Part shown: positions 36,245 through 44,300 of the stretch, piece after piece | Position numbering within the stretch: position 1 is the stretch's first letter | Layout of the letters: each line of letters opens with the position of its first letter | From: Candidatus Kuenenia stuttgartensis | GTDB taxonomy: Bacteria > Planctomycetota > Planctomycetia > Isosphaerales > Isosphaeraceae | Assembly: GCA_945865635.1 (NCBI GenBank) | Contig: CAMBEP010000004.1 | Span: 1-64,000, forward strand | DNA: 64,000 nucleotides | Reading direction: 5' to 3' | Translations under genes and position numbers: made by a program | Notes under the pieces: model-generated | What the model was told of the DNA's origin: nothing | Databases searched by the model: none | What the model saw: only the letters and a program-made list of their open reading frames with translations

Positions 36245-37543
36245 TCAGACACCCGCCGCAGCCATCACCTGATCCGCCGCTTGAGAATGCTGGTCATTGG
36301 TGGCGGCCAGGAGCGATTTGAAGTCGTCCAGAGTGGGGCGAATGACTTGTGGCTTGGCAATCCGGTTGATCAGGGCCTCTTGCGTTTTGAGACCATTGCC
36401 AGTAATGGCCAGTACAATCGTTTCATCGCGATGGATGTGGCCTTGCTCAATCAATTTGCGTGCTACAGCCAGCGTGACACCGCCAGCGGTCTCTGCCCAG
36501 ATGCCTTCGGTTTCGGCCAGCAGACGCATGCCTTCGACAATCTCGTCGTCGTTGACATCTTCCGACCATCCACCTGTGCTGCGAATCAACTGGCTTGCAA
36601 AATAGCCGTCAGCCGGGTCCCCGATCGCCAGACTCTTGGCAATCGTGTCAGGATTGCGAACCGGTTTGACCTTGTTCGCATTCAACTTCACCGTGTTCGA
36701 AATCGGGTTGCAGCCGGTGGCCTGAGCCCCAAACATGCGTGTTTTGACCGGCCCGTCAAGCAGGCCAAGCATTTCAAATTCCTTAAATGACTTGTGGATC
36801 TTGCCAATCAGGCTGCCGCCAGCCATCGGAGCCACCACGGCATCGGGCGCTCGCCAGCCGAGCTGTTCGGCAATCTCATACCCCATGCTCTTGGAGCCTT
36901 CCGCATAAAACGGACGAAGATTGACGTTCACAAAGCCCCAGCCAAATTTAAATGCAATCTCGGAGCAAAGCCGGTTGACCTGGTCGTAATTGCCCGTCAC
37001 AGCCACCACATTCGCTCCATAAACCGTTGCGCCCAAAACTTTGCCCTGCTCAAGATTGTCAGGTATCAAAATGTAGGCCTCAAGACCCGCCGCCGCCGCA
37101 TTGGCCGCCACACTGCCTGCCAGATTCCCCGTGGATGCACAGCCGACTGTCTTGAATCCAAGCTCCACAGCCTTCGATAATGCCACCGCCACGACCCGGT
37201 CCTTAAACGAAAGCGTCGGGTGGTTGACGGCGTCATTCTTGATGTAAAGCTCTTTCAGACCCAATGCCCTGGCCAGCCTGTCCGCCTTCACCAACGGTGT
37301 ATAGCCCACCTGAAGGCCCACCGTCGGCTCGCCAGCCAGAGGCAACAATGCCGCATATCGCCACATCGATACGGGGCCAGCCAAAATCGATTCCCGTGTG
37401 ACTTGGCCCTTCATGGCCTCGTAATCGTAATCCACTTCAAGTGGCCCAAAATCGTCCGGGCAAAAATTCAGTGCCTGCTGGCCGTGCATCTTCCCGCAAA
37501 GACGACACTTCAACCCATTCACAAAGTTAGGACGCTGGCTCAC
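36245..37543 (-). CDS. thrC: Threonine synthase family PLP enzyme, under SAM riboswitch control
   Basis: The 432-residue product matches threonine synthase. An N-terminal zinc-ribbon-like part (CRLCGKMH, FCPDDFGPLEVDYDY) is followed by the PLP lysine in HPTLSFKDRVVAVALSKA, the serine loop CASTGNLAGSVAANAAAAG and MAGGSLIGKIHKSF. Normal threonine synthase turns O-phosphohomoserine into threonine. However, this gene heads an operon with a sulfur carrier, its activator and a desulfurase, behind a SAM-I riboswitch. A substitution reaction at the same substrate, giving homocysteine, is an attractive alternative. The start is a GTG at 37543 with GGGAG 7 bp upstream. No other threonine-pathway gene is in the window. 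Confidence 0.9.
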   Translation of the reverse strand: MSQRPNFVNGLKCRLCGKMHGQQALNFCPDDFGPLEVDYDYEAMKGQVTRESILAGPVSMWRYAALLPLAGEPTVGLQVGYTPLVKADRLARALGLKELYIKNDAVNHPTLSFKDRVVAVALSKAVELGFKTVGCASTGNLAGSVAANAAAAGLEAYILIPDNLEQGKVLGATVYGANVVAVTGNYDQVNRLCSEIAFKFGWGFVNVNLRPFYAEGSKSMGYEIAEQLGWRAPDAVVAPMAGGSLIGKIHKSFKEFEMLGLLDGPVKTRMFGAQATGCNPISNTVKLNANKVKPVRNPDTIAKSLAIGDPADGYFASQLIRSTGGWSEDVNDDEIVEGMRLLAETEGIWAETAGGVTLAVARKLIEQGHIHRDETIVLAITGNGLKTQEALINRIAKPQVIRPTLDDFKSLLAATNDQHSQAADQVMAAAGV

Positions 37544-37729
37544 GGTGAATCTCCCACAATAGTCCGACAGACGATTCGCGATGTCGTTTCCAAGAGCGTT
37601 CCATCCATGATGGAAACCCCTCTCGTCGGTTTTCTATTTGTCGAGATGCAGAAAGATAAGAATGGAAAGCGGTTGTGACAATTTGCGCACGCTTGCAGAA
37701 CAAGCGATCATATTGATTCACACCGTTCA

Positions 37730-37860
37730 TCTCATCTTCCCCGCGAATTCCGGCTTGCACCAGAAATCGGGAGGGAGTTAGCACCAGCATTCGAACATGA
37801 GCTTCGAACCGGTTGCTGTGGCGTCTCAGGGCCCGTCCCTCGACCACTCTCGATAAGAGA
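37730..37860 (-). promoter_or_regulatory. SAM-I riboswitch (S-box) in the leader of the thrC operon
   Basis: On the minus strand the leader contains the S-box core in order: CTTATCGAGAGTGG, TCGAGGGACGGGCCCTGAGA, GCAACC and GGTGCTAACTCC. The stems close as expected. P1 pairs TCTC..ATC (37852-37860) with GATGAGA (37730-37736) around a UU bulge. P2 pairs GTGG with CCAC. P3 pairs ACCGGTTCGAA with TTCGAATGCTGGT. P4 pairs CCCGATTTCTGG with CCGGAATTCGCGGG. S-box RNAs bind S-adenosylmethionine and switch off methionine and sulfur genes. It lies between a good promoter and thrC, with 187 nt of leader after it that contain no U-rich terminator, so control may act on translation. Confidence 0.93.
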
Positions 37861-37879
37861 ACCGACGATCTTGATTCAA

Positions 37880-37908
37880 ATATTAGCCGCCACAGTCCGT
37901 CCGGTCAA
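37880..37908 (-). promoter_or_regulatory. Promoter of the SAM-riboswitch operon
   Basis: On the minus strand TTGACC (37908-37903) and TAATAT (37885-37880) are separated by exactly 17 bp, and the riboswitch P1 stem begins about 20 nt downstream. This is the best sigma-70-like promoter seen in the window. Confidence 0.7.
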
Positions 37909-37963
37909 GTGATCTGTGACGGTCTTTTTTTGCCAGAAAAAAAAAACGCTGGCCGACACTCAA

Positions 37964-38326
37964 TCAATTATTGGTAGAGTCTGCCTTTTTTTTGCCGCCT
38001 TCACCCTTTTTGGCGTTCGGATTGCCTTTGATTACAATCTTCGATGCCTTCGCATCCGTGTGCTCAATTTCCAGAACTACACCCTTCTTCAGCTTCTCAA
38101 GAGGGCTCTTCTTCATGACCTTGCCCTTGGCTGACTCATAAATCGTGCTGTCGCTGACCGTCACCACGACATTCTTTTCGCCCTTGCCCTTGGGCTGTAC
38201 CACAATCTTGTTGCCAGCCACATCCACTTCCTGGACCGTGCCCAGCAATTGGTCGGCCAGAATTGGTGCAGCACAGACAAGAAGGGTTGTGAAGCTGGTC
38301 AAAATGAGCTGTTTCCAGTTACGCAT
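37964..38326 (-). CDS. Small exported Lys-rich protein, function unknown
   Basis: The 120-residue product has a signal peptide (LILTSFTTLLVCAAPILA) and one small beta-rich domain (GTVQEVDVAGNKIVVQP, VVVTVSDSTIYE, VVLEIEHTDAKASKIVI). The pattern is like the OB-type beta barrels of DUF5666-like exported proteins. The tail is very basic (NPNAKKGEGGKKKADS). It has no recognisable catalytic residues. The gene is alone. Its stop lies about 55 bp upstream of the promoter of the thrC operon on the same strand. Confidence 0.72.
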   Translation of the reverse strand: MRNWKQLILTSFTTLLVCAAPILADQLLGTVQEVDVAGNKIVVQPKGKGEKNVVVTVSDSTIYESAKGKVMKKSPLEKLKKGVVLEIEHTDAKASKIVIKGNPNAKKGEGGKKKADSTNN

Positions 38327-38732
38327 GTCCGAGAATTCTCCTGATCAATGGCGATCCGTTTTTTTCTATGCTGAAACTCGGGAAATACCGAATTTCACGA
38401 AAGTATCACCCTCAACAACACTCATTTTGTCAGAAAGTTTCGCTCTGGATCCATAAATTTGACCCAATCTCCAAATCTTTTCTACCAATCCAGATTTGCA
38501 TAACCGTCTGAACATACATCAATTAAATGACTTATGGCATGATATCGATCTCTTGCAGGTTCGCACCGGCTTCAAACTCACAGGAACCATAATGTGGATT
38601 CCGGTGCTCTACCCCCGCCCCCATCCGTTGATGAAGCCCGGCTTGAATCGCTTGTGAAATGTGGCCTAAGCCATAAATCTGCATCGTTGTTTGAAAACAA
38701 CGCATAAACCGAAAGACAACCCGGACCCATTT
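38327..38732. other. Intergenic region without a recognised feature
   Basis: This stretch of 406 bases lies between two minus-strand genes. No gene, repeat or RNA structure was recognised. The part nearest 38326 must hold the promoter of the small Lys-rich protein gene. Confidence 0.45.
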
Positions 38733-39194
38733 TCAAGAGGATCGGCTGATCTTAGCCTGATCAGGCTCGGCCGTTCGCAGATAGTCGTGAAACGACATCC
38801 GATAATCTTCGTGACGATGGTTGCCCTCCACCAATATCTCGGAGTCCGCATGGAACGAGTCATCGACGACCGTCGCCACTCCGTAAAGTGCCCCAAACGG
38901 TGGCCAGGCTCCCATTTCGCAATCGCTGAAAACACGGCTGGTCTGCTCCTCCGTAGCAAGCCTCCAGCCCGTTTTGCCAGTGGTAGTCGCCAGTTTCAGC
39001 CAATCGATTTTTTTGTCGGCAGGCAGCACCGCTACAAGAAGCTGGCCATCCAAGTTTTTCAGGAGGACCGTTTTGGCAACCTGCCGGCCATGGGTATGCA
39101 CGGAATTGGCTCGTCGTGAACTCGTCGGTGCAGGTTGGTGAACCAGTCGCTGAAACGGAACCTGCTGTCGGGATAGATAATCCTGAATGTTCAT
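38733..39194 (-). CDS. YbaK/EbsC-family aminoacyl-tRNA deacylase-like protein
   Basis: The 153-residue product belongs to the YbaK/ProX family, which hydrolyses mischarged aminoacyl-tRNAs in trans. Visible are DYLSRQQVPFQRLVHQP, GRQVAKTVLLKNLDGQLLVAVLPADKKID with the conserved lysine, a segment SDCEMGAWPPFGALYG matching the family's (E)xGxxxPFG motif, and the C-terminal SFHDYLRT. Which mischarged tRNA it edits cannot be told. It is divergent from rnpB and about 256 bp from it. Confidence 0.88.
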   Translation of the reverse strand: MNIQDYLSRQQVPFQRLVHQPAPTSSRRANSVHTHGRQVAKTVLLKNLDGQLLVAVLPADKKIDWLKLATTTGKTGWRLATEEQTSRVFSDCEMGAWPPFGALYGVATVVDDSFHADSEILVEGNHRHEDYRMSFHDYLRTAEPDQAKISRSS

Positions 39195-39432
39195 GGCCAG
39201 CCTCCGATGACTTGTTGCCAGATCAAAATGATGTATGGACTATCCAATCCAAATCTGGCACAGACTGCCTATCAGAAATATACCACCAAAAATGGGATAT
39301 TCCAAAGTTTATGGCAGGATTACGGAGCTTCTTGTCGAATTTAATGGAGCAGGATGATGATTGGGATGGTCGATAACCGTATGCTTTGTAGTGAGTTAAC
39401 CAGTAATTCAGGGGTTTTTGTGTAGGTTCTGT

Positions 39433-39438
39433 TACAAT
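39433..39438 (+). promoter_or_regulatory. Probable -10 box of rnpB
   Basis: TACAAT lies about 12 bp before the first conserved bases of the RNase P RNA, the distance expected for a start near 39446-39450. No good -35 box is visible at 17 bp spacing. Confidence 0.4.
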
Positions 39439-39450
39439 ACTTTTGTGTAA

Positions 39451-39808
39451 GGAGTGGGCTGGCCGATCGCTGGGCTGTCATGGCCTGGAGGAAAGTCCGG
39501 ACTCCGCAGGGCATGGTGGTGGGTAACGCCCACCGCTCGCAAGGGTAGGGAAAGTGCCGCAGAAAGTAAACCGCCGTCGTGGTTTGAAGCGAGTGATCGT
39601 TTTAGGTCGCGGGTAAGGGTGAAACGGTGAGGTAAGAGCTCACCAGCAGGCCGGGTGACCGGTCTGGCTTGGCAAACCCCACTAGGAGCAAGACCAAATA
39701 TGGGGGCAGTCATGCTGGCCGAAAGGCTGGAATGACGCGGATCGGCCCGATCCGTTATGACCCCCGGGTCGGTCGCTTGAGGTGATCCGCAAGGCTCATC
39801 CCAGATTC
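39451..39808 (+). ncRNA. rnpB: RNase P RNA, bacterial type A
   Basis: The catalytic RNA of RNase P removes 5' leaders from precursor tRNAs. All conserved blocks are present in order: GAGGAAAGTCCGGACTCC (P4 5' strand), AGGGAAAGTGCCGCAGAAA, AAACCGCC, GGTAAGAGCTCACCAG, GGCAAACCCCACTAGGAGCA, and near the 3' end GGTCGCTTGAGGTGATCC with CATCCCAGATT. The length of about 358 nt is normal for type A. The exact 5' and 3' ends are estimated from the conserved blocks and the TGGG/CCCA pairing of P1. Open frames on either strand within it are not genes. Confidence 0.97.
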
Positions 39809-39810
39809 AT

Positions 39811-39829
39811 GATCGGTCCCGATTTTTTT
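39811..39829 (+). terminator. Probable terminator of rnpB
   Basis: A short stem (ATCG with CGAT over GTCC, possibly extended) is followed by seven T at 39823-39829, directly after the RNase P RNA. The stem is weak, but position and T run fit. Confidence 0.5.
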
Positions 39830-39920
39830 CAAGAATTTCGGTGACAAAATCCGGCTTACAGGCCCACTACTTACACCCCCCCTGCCAAACCATGCCTTGA
39901 ATGAATTTCCTCGATTATCA

Positions 39921-39949
39921 TTGACCAGTGCTGTTCCCATGTCTAAAAA
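39921..39949 (+). promoter_or_regulatory. Candidate promoter of the sdh operon
   Basis: TTGACC (39921-39926) and TAAAAA (39944-39949) are 17 bp apart, about 90 bp before sdhC. The -10 box is poor, so this is tentative. Confidence 0.35.
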
Positions 39950-40036
39950 AATGATAGATTCTTCTGATATGATATCAGATGCCTGATAGATCAACGATCT
40001 AAAGGGTTTGGCCGCAGTCTCCAGATCGAGTCCACC

Positions 40037-40537
40037 ATGTCCACACTTCTGCCTGAACCGCATGCTTATCGTCCGGGAAAATTGGCAAAACTGAGAGACG
40101 GATTACGATATCAGGGGGGCATCGGGCAATGGTCGTGGATGTTCCACCGGATCACTGGCATCGGGATTCTGATCTTCCTGATCATCCATGTCATCGACAC
40201 CTTTTTTGTTGTTTTCAACCCGGCTCTCTACGATCACACCGTTGCGATTTATGGTGGGGTTTTCAATGGCCAGTACTTCTGGCCCCTCAGGTGGGCCTTC
40301 CGCCTGGCCGAACTCGGGTTGATGGCCACCGTTCTCTATCACGCCATTAATGGCGTGCGTGTGATCCTATTCGACTTCTGGAGCGAAGGTTGCAAATACC
40401 AGAAGGAATCGTTCACCGCAGTCATGATCGTTTTTCTGGCATTGATGTTGCCAGCCGCAGTGGTGGTGATTCTGCCCTTGGCCTCGGCGCCGGACCACAT
40501 GGTGAAAGTGCCTGAAAATACACCGGTCCAGCCCTGA
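40037..40537 (+). CDS. sdhC: Succinate dehydrogenase cytochrome b subunit
   Basis: The 166-residue membrane anchor of complex II holds haem b and the quinone site with SdhD. It has three transmembrane helices: FHRITGIGILIFLIIHVIDTF, the segment around AFRLAELGLMATVLYHAINGV, and VMIVFLALMLPAAVVVILPL. The histidines in LIIHVID and LYHAINGVR are the likely haem-ligand positions, and HRITG is the family signature near helix 1. It is the first gene of sdhCDAB, all on the plus strand with short gaps. The operon begins about 228 bp after rnpB. Confidence 0.92.
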   Translation: MSTLLPEPHAYRPGKLAKLRDGLRYQGGIGQWSWMFHRITGIGILIFLIIHVIDTFFVVFNPALYDHTVAIYGGVFNGQYFWPLRWAFRLAELGLMATVLYHAINGVRVILFDFWSEGCKYQKESFTAVMIVFLALMLPAAVVVILPLASAPDHMVKVPENTPVQP

Positions 40538-40599
40538 TCTGCGTGACCTGAGTCAAGATATCACATACATCTGTAAAGCATTCCATCGAGAGACGTTTC

Positions 40600-41043
40600 A
40601 TGGCTCGTAACCGAATTAAACCCCAAGGCGGATTTGAACTGACCGCCTGGTATTTCATGAGAATATCCGGGCTGGTGCTGGTGTTTCTGGCCTTAGGCCA
40701 CTTGTTCATCATGCACATCGCCAATAATGTCGAGAATATCAACTATGCTTTCGTGGCAGGCCGGTGGGCGAATCCCCGGACTGGCTGGATTTGGCGACTG
40801 TGGGACATGAGCATGATCGCTCTGGCCATGCTTCATGGCTTTAACGGGCTTCGCCAGATTCTTGATGAATATGTCCACGGCGCCAAGGCACGAGTGGCCG
40901 TGCACACCACGCTCTGGATGGTGATGACCACCCTGCTGTTGATGGGCTCATATGCCATCTGGATGTTTCAGGTGGACAAAGCCTATGTCGATCAGTACAG
41001 AGCTCTTAACCCGGCTGCTGCAAGTGCTTCAGCCGCTAGATGA
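40600..41043 (+). CDS. sdhD: Succinate dehydrogenase hydrophobic membrane anchor subunit
   Basis: The 147-residue protein is the second membrane anchor of succinate dehydrogenase. Three hydrophobic helices are visible: WYFMRISGLVLVFLALGHLFIMHI, MSMIALAMLHGFNGLRQIL and LWMVMTTLLLMGSYAIWMF. Histidines in GHLFIMHI and LHGFNGLRQ fit haem or quinone-site positions. It follows sdhC by 62 bp and precedes sdhA by 78 bp. Confidence 0.92.
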   Translation: MARNRIKPQGGFELTAWYFMRISGLVLVFLALGHLFIMHIANNVENINYAFVAGRWANPRTGWIWRLWDMSMIALAMLHGFNGLRQILDEYVHGAKARVAVHTTLWMVMTTLLLMGSYAIWMFQVDKAYVDQYRALNPAAASASAAR

Positions 41044-41121
41044 CGTCATTTTCGCATCAAAATATACCATCGGCTGGACGTTTCCTTTCGAATCGGCCAT
41101 CAATCGGATCCTGACCATATC

Positions 41122-42957
41122 ATGAACACCCCGACTTACCATCGTTTTGACACAATCATCGTAGGTTCGGGTGGAGCAGGCCTGATGGCCGCCCTGCACT
41201 CCGGTAAGGAGGTCGGCACGGCAGTCGTCAGCAAGCTTTACCCCATGCGATCGCACACCGGTGCCGCTGCGGGCGGAATTGCCGCCGCACTTTCCAACAT
41301 TGAAGACGATTCCTGGGAAAATCACGCGTACGACACCATCAAGGGCGGCGACTTCGTGGTGGACCAGACACCGGTCGAAATCCTCTGTCGCGAGGCAGTC
41401 GAGTGCATTTACGACCTTGAGCACATGGGCCTGCCGTTCGACCGTACCCCAGATGGCCGCATCAGTCAGAGGCGGTTCGGTGGTCACACCCGCCCGGTGC
41501 CCGGCGATTCGTCCAAGCGCGAACCCGTCATGCGGTCCTGCCACGCAGCCGACCGTACTGGCCACATGATTCTGCAAACGCTTTATCAACAGTGCATCAA
41601 GCAAGGCGTAACATTTTTTGACGAATACCACATGCTCGACCTGATCATGGTCGAAGGCGAATGCCGAGGCATTGTGGCGATCGAGATTGCTACCGGTCGG
41701 CTTCACGTGTTTCATGCTAAAAGTGTGATGCTGGCGACGGGTGGCTTCGGGCGCATGTTCAAGGTCACCTCCAATGCATTTGCTTTGACAGGAGATGGGC
41801 CAGCAATTGCTTATCGCCATGGTATCCCGGTTGAGGACATGGAGTTCTATCAATTTCACCCCACCGGTATTTACCGTCTGGGCGTGCTTCTGACCGAAGG
41901 TTGCCGAGGTGATGGCGGAATCATGTTCAACGGCAAGGGCGAGCGTTTTATGGAAACCTATGCCCCCAACATGAAGGAGCTGGCCAGCCGCGATGTCTGT
42001 TCCAGATCCATTTACGAGGAAGTTCGGGCAGGTCGTGGGGTTAGCGGTAAAGACTTTGTCTACCTTGATATCCGTCCTTCGACCATCAATAAGTACAAGT
42101 CGAGCCCGATCCATCGCGACGGTCTTGAGGTGGACGACCACTTTATTGAATCCCGACTCTCGGAATCGCTCGAGCTTTCGCGCACCTATCTTGGCATAGA
42201 TCCTCTCAAGGAGCCGATGCCGATCCAGCCCACGGCTCACTATGCCATGGGCGGAACCCCGACCGACTTCGAAACCCGTGTTCTGCGCAATGCCTCAGGC
42301 GAGATTGTACCTGGTCTTTATGCAGCGGGCGAATCGGCATGCGTTTCCGTTCACGGAGCAAATCGTCTGGGGACCAACAGCCTGGTCGACTTGGTCGTAT
42401 TCGGGCGTAGGGCCGGCAAGGCTATGGCCCGGTTTGCTAAAGAAAACGATTTCAAGCCGATTCCGAAAGATGCGGCCGCTCCGACCAAAAAACAGATTGA
42501 GTCTGTTCTCTCCAAACCTCGGACTGAACCCTGGATCCGGATCCGCGACGAACTTCAGACGGTCATGATGGACGAGTGCGGCGTTTACCGGACTGCCGAA
42601 GGCCTGGGCAACGCCAGCAAGACCGTCGCGAAGCTCAAGAAACGATATGAGTCAACCGGTATTCAGGATAAGGGAACGGTCTTCAATACTGGCCTGCTCG
42701 AATACCTCGAACTTGGCTGCCTGATAGACCTTGCGGCTGCCACAGTGGCCTCGGCCGAAAGCCGTAAGGAAAGCCGCGGAGCCCACTCGCGGGAAGACTT
42801 CCCGGACCGCGACGACGTCAAGCACTTCAACCACACCTTTGCCACCAAGGAAGGCGATTTGGGCGTGAAGATTGACACCCGCGCAGTTGATGTGATTTAC
42901 GTCGAAAAAGATGGTCAGAAAGTGCCGAAGTATCCGTTGGAAGTGCGTAAGTATTGA
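41122..42957 (+). CDS. sdhA: Succinate dehydrogenase flavoprotein subunit
   Basis: SdhA oxidizes succinate to fumarate in the TCA cycle and passes electrons through FAD. The 611-residue product has the dinucleotide motif IIVGSGGAGLMAALHS, the covalent-FAD histidine in MRSHTGAAAGG (His45), the active-site segments GGHTRPVPG and HPTGIYRLGVLLTEGCRGDGG, and HYAMGGTPTDFETRV near the capping domain. The C-terminal part matches the family to the end. Nothing is odd about it. Confidence 0.97.
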   Translation: MNTPTYHRFDTIIVGSGGAGLMAALHSGKEVGTAVVSKLYPMRSHTGAAAGGIAAALSNIEDDSWENHAYDTIKGGDFVVDQTPVEILCREAVECIYDLEHMGLPFDRTPDGRISQRRFGGHTRPVPGDSSKREPVMRSCHAADRTGHMILQTLYQQCIKQGVTFFDEYHMLDLIMVEGECRGIVAIEIATGRLHVFHAKSVMLATGGFGRMFKVTSNAFALTGDGPAIAYRHGIPVEDMEFYQFHPTGIYRLGVLLTEGCRGDGGIMFNGKGERFMETYAPNMKELASRDVCSRSIYEEVRAGRGVSGKDFVYLDIRPSTINKYKSSPIHRDGLEVDDHFIESRLSESLELSRTYLGIDPLKEPMPIQPTAHYAMGGTPTDFETRVLRNASGEIVPGLYAAGESACVSVHGANRLGTNSLVDLVVFGRRAGKAMARFAKENDFKPIPKDAAAPTKKQIESVLSKPRTEPWIRIRDELQTVMMDECGVYRTAEGLGNASKTVAKLKKRYESTGIQDKGTVFNTGLLEYLELGCLIDLAAATVASAESRKESRGAHSREDFPDRDDVKHFNHTFATKEGDLGVKIDTRAVDVIYVEKDGQKVPKYPLEVRKY

Positions 42958-43050
42958 TTTCGTTGAGACTTTGCAGTTCTGTGTAGAATTGCTTGAGGGT
43001 TTCCGGATTTCAGAACCACACCGCCCTGAGACATTGACAGGAACCGAGCC

Positions 43051-43824
43051 GTGAGTGAACTGACAGACCCAACCAAAGGCTACCTTTCGACACGCATGCT
43101 GACAGTCCAGCTCAAGCGATTCGACCCCGAAAAAGACAAAGAGCCACACTGGCAGGAATTCAAGGTGGAGGCCCGCCCGATTGATCGCGTTCTGGACGTG
43201 CTCATGAAGGTCAAGTGGGACCAGGATGACACCATTGGCCTGCGCAAGAGCTGCGGACATGGGATCTGTGGTTCCGACGCCATGCGCATCAATGGCCAAA
43301 ACAACCTGGCTTGCAAGATGATCGTCCAGAATCTCAAAAGCGACAAGATTACGGTCGAGCCGATTCTGGGTTTGCCTGTGATCAAAGATTTGATAGTTGA
43401 CATGAAGCCATTTTTCGACCACTATAAATCGATTATGCCATTTTTGGTCAACAACGACCCCGCCCCGACCACCGAGCGCCTGCAAACGCCAGAACAAAGA
43501 GAGCGGTTTGACGACGGTACCAAGTGCATTCTCTGCGCCTGCTGCACCACCGCCTGCCCACCTTTCTGGGGGAATCGCGAATATGTCGGTCCGGCTGCCA
43601 TCGTCAATGCCCACCGGTTCATTTTTGACAGCCGCGACCAGGCCGCTGGAGAGCGTTTGGAAATTCTCAACGATGCCGAAGGGGTCTGGCGATGCCGGAC
43701 TGTATTCAACTGCACATCTGCCTGCCCTCGTGGGATTAAGGTCACTCAGTTGATCAGCGAAGTCAAGCGCGCACTGATCACCGGAGTGGTCGATGTTCCC
43801 CAACCCGATGAGGTGCTGGCTTGA
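43051..43824 (+). CDS. sdhB: Succinate dehydrogenase iron-sulfur subunit
   Basis: SdhB carries the three iron-sulfur clusters that link SdhA to the quinone site. The 257-residue product has the [2Fe-2S] motif SCGHGICGSDAM with the later Cys in NNLAC, then CILCACCTTACPPFW and CRTVFNCTSACPRGI for the [4Fe-4S] and [3Fe-4S] clusters. The Asp in place of a fourth Cys in the first motif also occurs in other SdhB proteins. The start is a GTG at 43051, with AGGAA upstream. A 6-bp hairpin (43826-43845) lies directly behind the stop. Confidence 0.96.
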   Translation: MSELTDPTKGYLSTRMLTVQLKRFDPEKDKEPHWQEFKVEARPIDRVLDVLMKVKWDQDDTIGLRKSCGHGICGSDAMRINGQNNLACKMIVQNLKSDKITVEPILGLPVIKDLIVDMKPFFDHYKSIMPFLVNNDPAPTTERLQTPEQRERFDDGTKCILCACCTTACPPFWGNREYVGPAAIVNAHRFIFDSRDQAAGERLEILNDAEGVWRCRTVFNCTSACPRGIKVTQLISEVKRALITGVVDVPQPDEVLA

Positions 43825-43919
43825 GAAGGCCATCGTCACGGCCTTGCGGAGCCCCTCCCCTTCCCGCTTCTGCGAGTCTCCCAATCGCTTGTTAAAGCTA
43901 TGATTCGAGGCCTTTTGAT

Positions 43920-44300
43920 ATGGATGATTCCGTCATTAGGCCTGTCAAACTGCTCTTCATGATTGTATTGGTTGGCGCGGTCGCAGTCCGGATCGCTCAC
44001 TACCCAGGACCGACACGCAGGATCATCCCCGTTATTCAGGATCATTCCATTTCTGTCAATTTGCACACCTTGGAAGATCTTCAAATCCTTCCAGGAATTG
44101 GCCCCGTGATCGCGGGTCGAATTGTTCAACAAAGATTAGTGAACCCGTTTCAGTTGGCCCAGGATTTTGAGAACCGTGTACGTGGAATCGGCCCGACATT
44201 TATGCTTAACTATGGGCAGTGGTTGACGTTTGAAGAAAGTTCCAACTTCAGCATTGTCTCTTCGCCGCTTAACCCCATTCAACCAGACGGCTTACCATGA
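43920..44300 (+). CDS. ComEA-like helix-hairpin-helix protein with membrane anchor
   Basis: This 126-residue protein has one N-terminal transmembrane segment ([16 protein letters not shown]) and then a double helix-hairpin-helix module of ComEA type: [28 protein letters not shown] and a degenerate second hairpin ([13 protein letters not shown]). ComEA proteins bind DNA non-specifically at the cell surface during uptake. It is short and lacks the N-terminal soluble ligand domain of Gram-positive ComEA. Its stop codon overlaps the uvrB start (ATGA at 44297-44300), so the two are translationally coupled. A role in DNA uptake is inferred, and a role with repair cannot be excluded. Confidence 0.82.
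   Translation: MDDSVIRPVKLLFMIVLVGAVAVRIAHYPGPTRRIIPVIQDHSISVNLHTLEDLQILPGIGPVIAGRIVQQRLVNPFQLAQDFENRVRGIGPTFMLNYGQWLTFEESSNFSIVSSPLNPIQPDGLP

Noticed and set aside
37527..37847. A 106-codon minus-strand frame upstream of thrC
   Set aside because: The region is the SAM riboswitch and its leader; the conserved RNA elements explain the sequence better than a protein.
39116..39376. An 86-codon plus-strand frame between ybaK and rnpB
   Set aside because: It starts within ybaK on the opposite strand, lacks recognisable motifs and has no clear ribosome binding site.
39432..39713. A minus-strand frame inside 39.4-39.7 kb
   Set aside because: It is antisense to the RNase P RNA gene, whose conserved blocks are complete.
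41029..42240. A 403-codon open frame on the minus strand across sdhA
   Set aside because: It is the antisense shadow of sdhA, whose motifs and length are beyond doubt; the antisense product has no recognisable motif.
42652..43884. A 410-codon minus-strand frame across sdhA and sdhB
   Set aside because: It runs antisense through two certain genes and an intergenic gap and has no protein-like features.
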